Shown here: in pieces, positions 30,527 to 30,595 of the stretch
Numbering within the stretch: the stretch's first letter is position 1
Layout of the letters: each line of letters starts with the position of its first letter
IMG/VR virus record: IMGVR_UViG_3300032087_004114
Location: 1 to 30,595 of that record
From: a virus
Direction: 5' to 3' (one strand)
Length of the DNA: 30,595 bases
Notes under the pieces: generated by a model
The model's input: the letters and a program-made list of their open reading frames with translations, nothing else
Told to the model about the DNA's origin: nothing
Databases searched by the model: none
Position numbers and translations under genes: made by a program

Positions 30527-30595
30527 AGGCTTTAGCCGTTTTACTTTGCTTACTCGTTTTACAATACACGTTGCAAAATTTGAGGCTTTAGCCGT
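30527..30595. repeat. 13-nt direct repeat, 56 nt apart, ending at the window edge
   Basis: AGGCTTTAGCCGT occurs at 30527-30539 and 30583-30595. Each copy contains a small GGCT/AGCC hairpin. A shortened version (AAGGCTA) lies near 30494. GAGTAAG and CTTACTC flank the first copy as an inverted pair. It could be an iteron, a terminal repeat or an assembly edge. Confidence 0.5.

Larger units (their letters stand above)
30010..30595. promoter_or_regulatory. Gene-free hairpin-rich control region (possible early promoters/origin)
   Basis: I see no supportable gene in this 586-nt stretch. It contains several separate perfect hairpins, listed individually, and a 13-nt repeat at the right edge. A weak minus-strand sigma-70-like pair reads TTGCAA, 18 nt, then TATATC, near 30383-30354. 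As the head of the leftward block it probably contains promoters and operators, and the AT-rich hairpin cluster could be a replication origin. Confidence 0.45.

Noticed and set aside
1-30595. Integrase, lysogeny repressor or transposase
   Set aside because: No protein shows tyrosine- or serine-recombinase or DDE motifs. The HTH protein at 4922-5455 fits the terminase small subunit better than a CI-type repressor.

Overview
The window is part of the genome of a tailed double-stranded DNA phage, or a prophage-like element. It carries a large terminase, a phage replication and recombination module, a giant internal-virion-type 'polyvalent' protein and many small tightly packed genes. There is no rRNA, tRNA, integrase or CRISPR. 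Portal, capsid, tail and lysis genes are not recognisable here, so they probably lie outside the window. The host cannot be named. The DNA is AT-rich. Many starts have A-rich leaders without an obvious Shine-Dalgarno (SD), while a few have strong ones (upstream of 9074, 21590 and 29737). An aquatic bacterial host is a guess only.

Layout: (1) 1-5455, minus strand. Read in transcription order this is a terminase-small-subunit-like helix-turn-helix (HTH) protein, two small unknowns, a RuvC-like resolvase, a terminator, an SNF2/DEAD-type helicase, a Cas4/RecB-like PD-(D/E)XK nuclease (DUF2800 type), an unknown 225-aa protein, a small coiled-coil protein, a terminator and a family-A DNA polymerase exonuclease domain that runs off the left edge. 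(2) 5489-20981, plus strand. This holds the large terminase, a 287-nt gap with a tandem 39-bp repeat, two virion-like proteins and one 3601-codon gene. That gene encodes a giant protein with two HExxH metallopeptidase motifs, an ADP-ribosyltransferase-like domain and hydrophobic segments, probably ejected into the host with the DNA. (3) 20982-21077, a highly structured gap between convergent transcription units. (4) 21078-30009, minus strand. This is a string of mostly small early or accessory genes: a C5-cytosine methyltransferase, a DnaA-domain-IV-like protein, a Gp88-family protein, a YubB/Api92 ferredoxin-like protein, a DUF932-like protein and many unknowns joined by ATGA or TAATG overlaps. 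(5) 30010-30595, a gene-free region rich in hairpins and repeats, likely the control region (promoters and possibly origin) for the leftward block.

The most unusual feature is the methyltransferase locus. A second reading frame stays open for 384 codons inside the 409-codon gene and encodes repeated W-P-T-P motifs and an LMGLPVGWT ending. The same DNA reads L-A-D-S/T in the methyltransferase frame. This looks like genuine dual coding (overprinting) or an alternative-frame specificity domain. The two frames start at overlapping ATG and GTG codons inside a perfect DnaA-box sequence.
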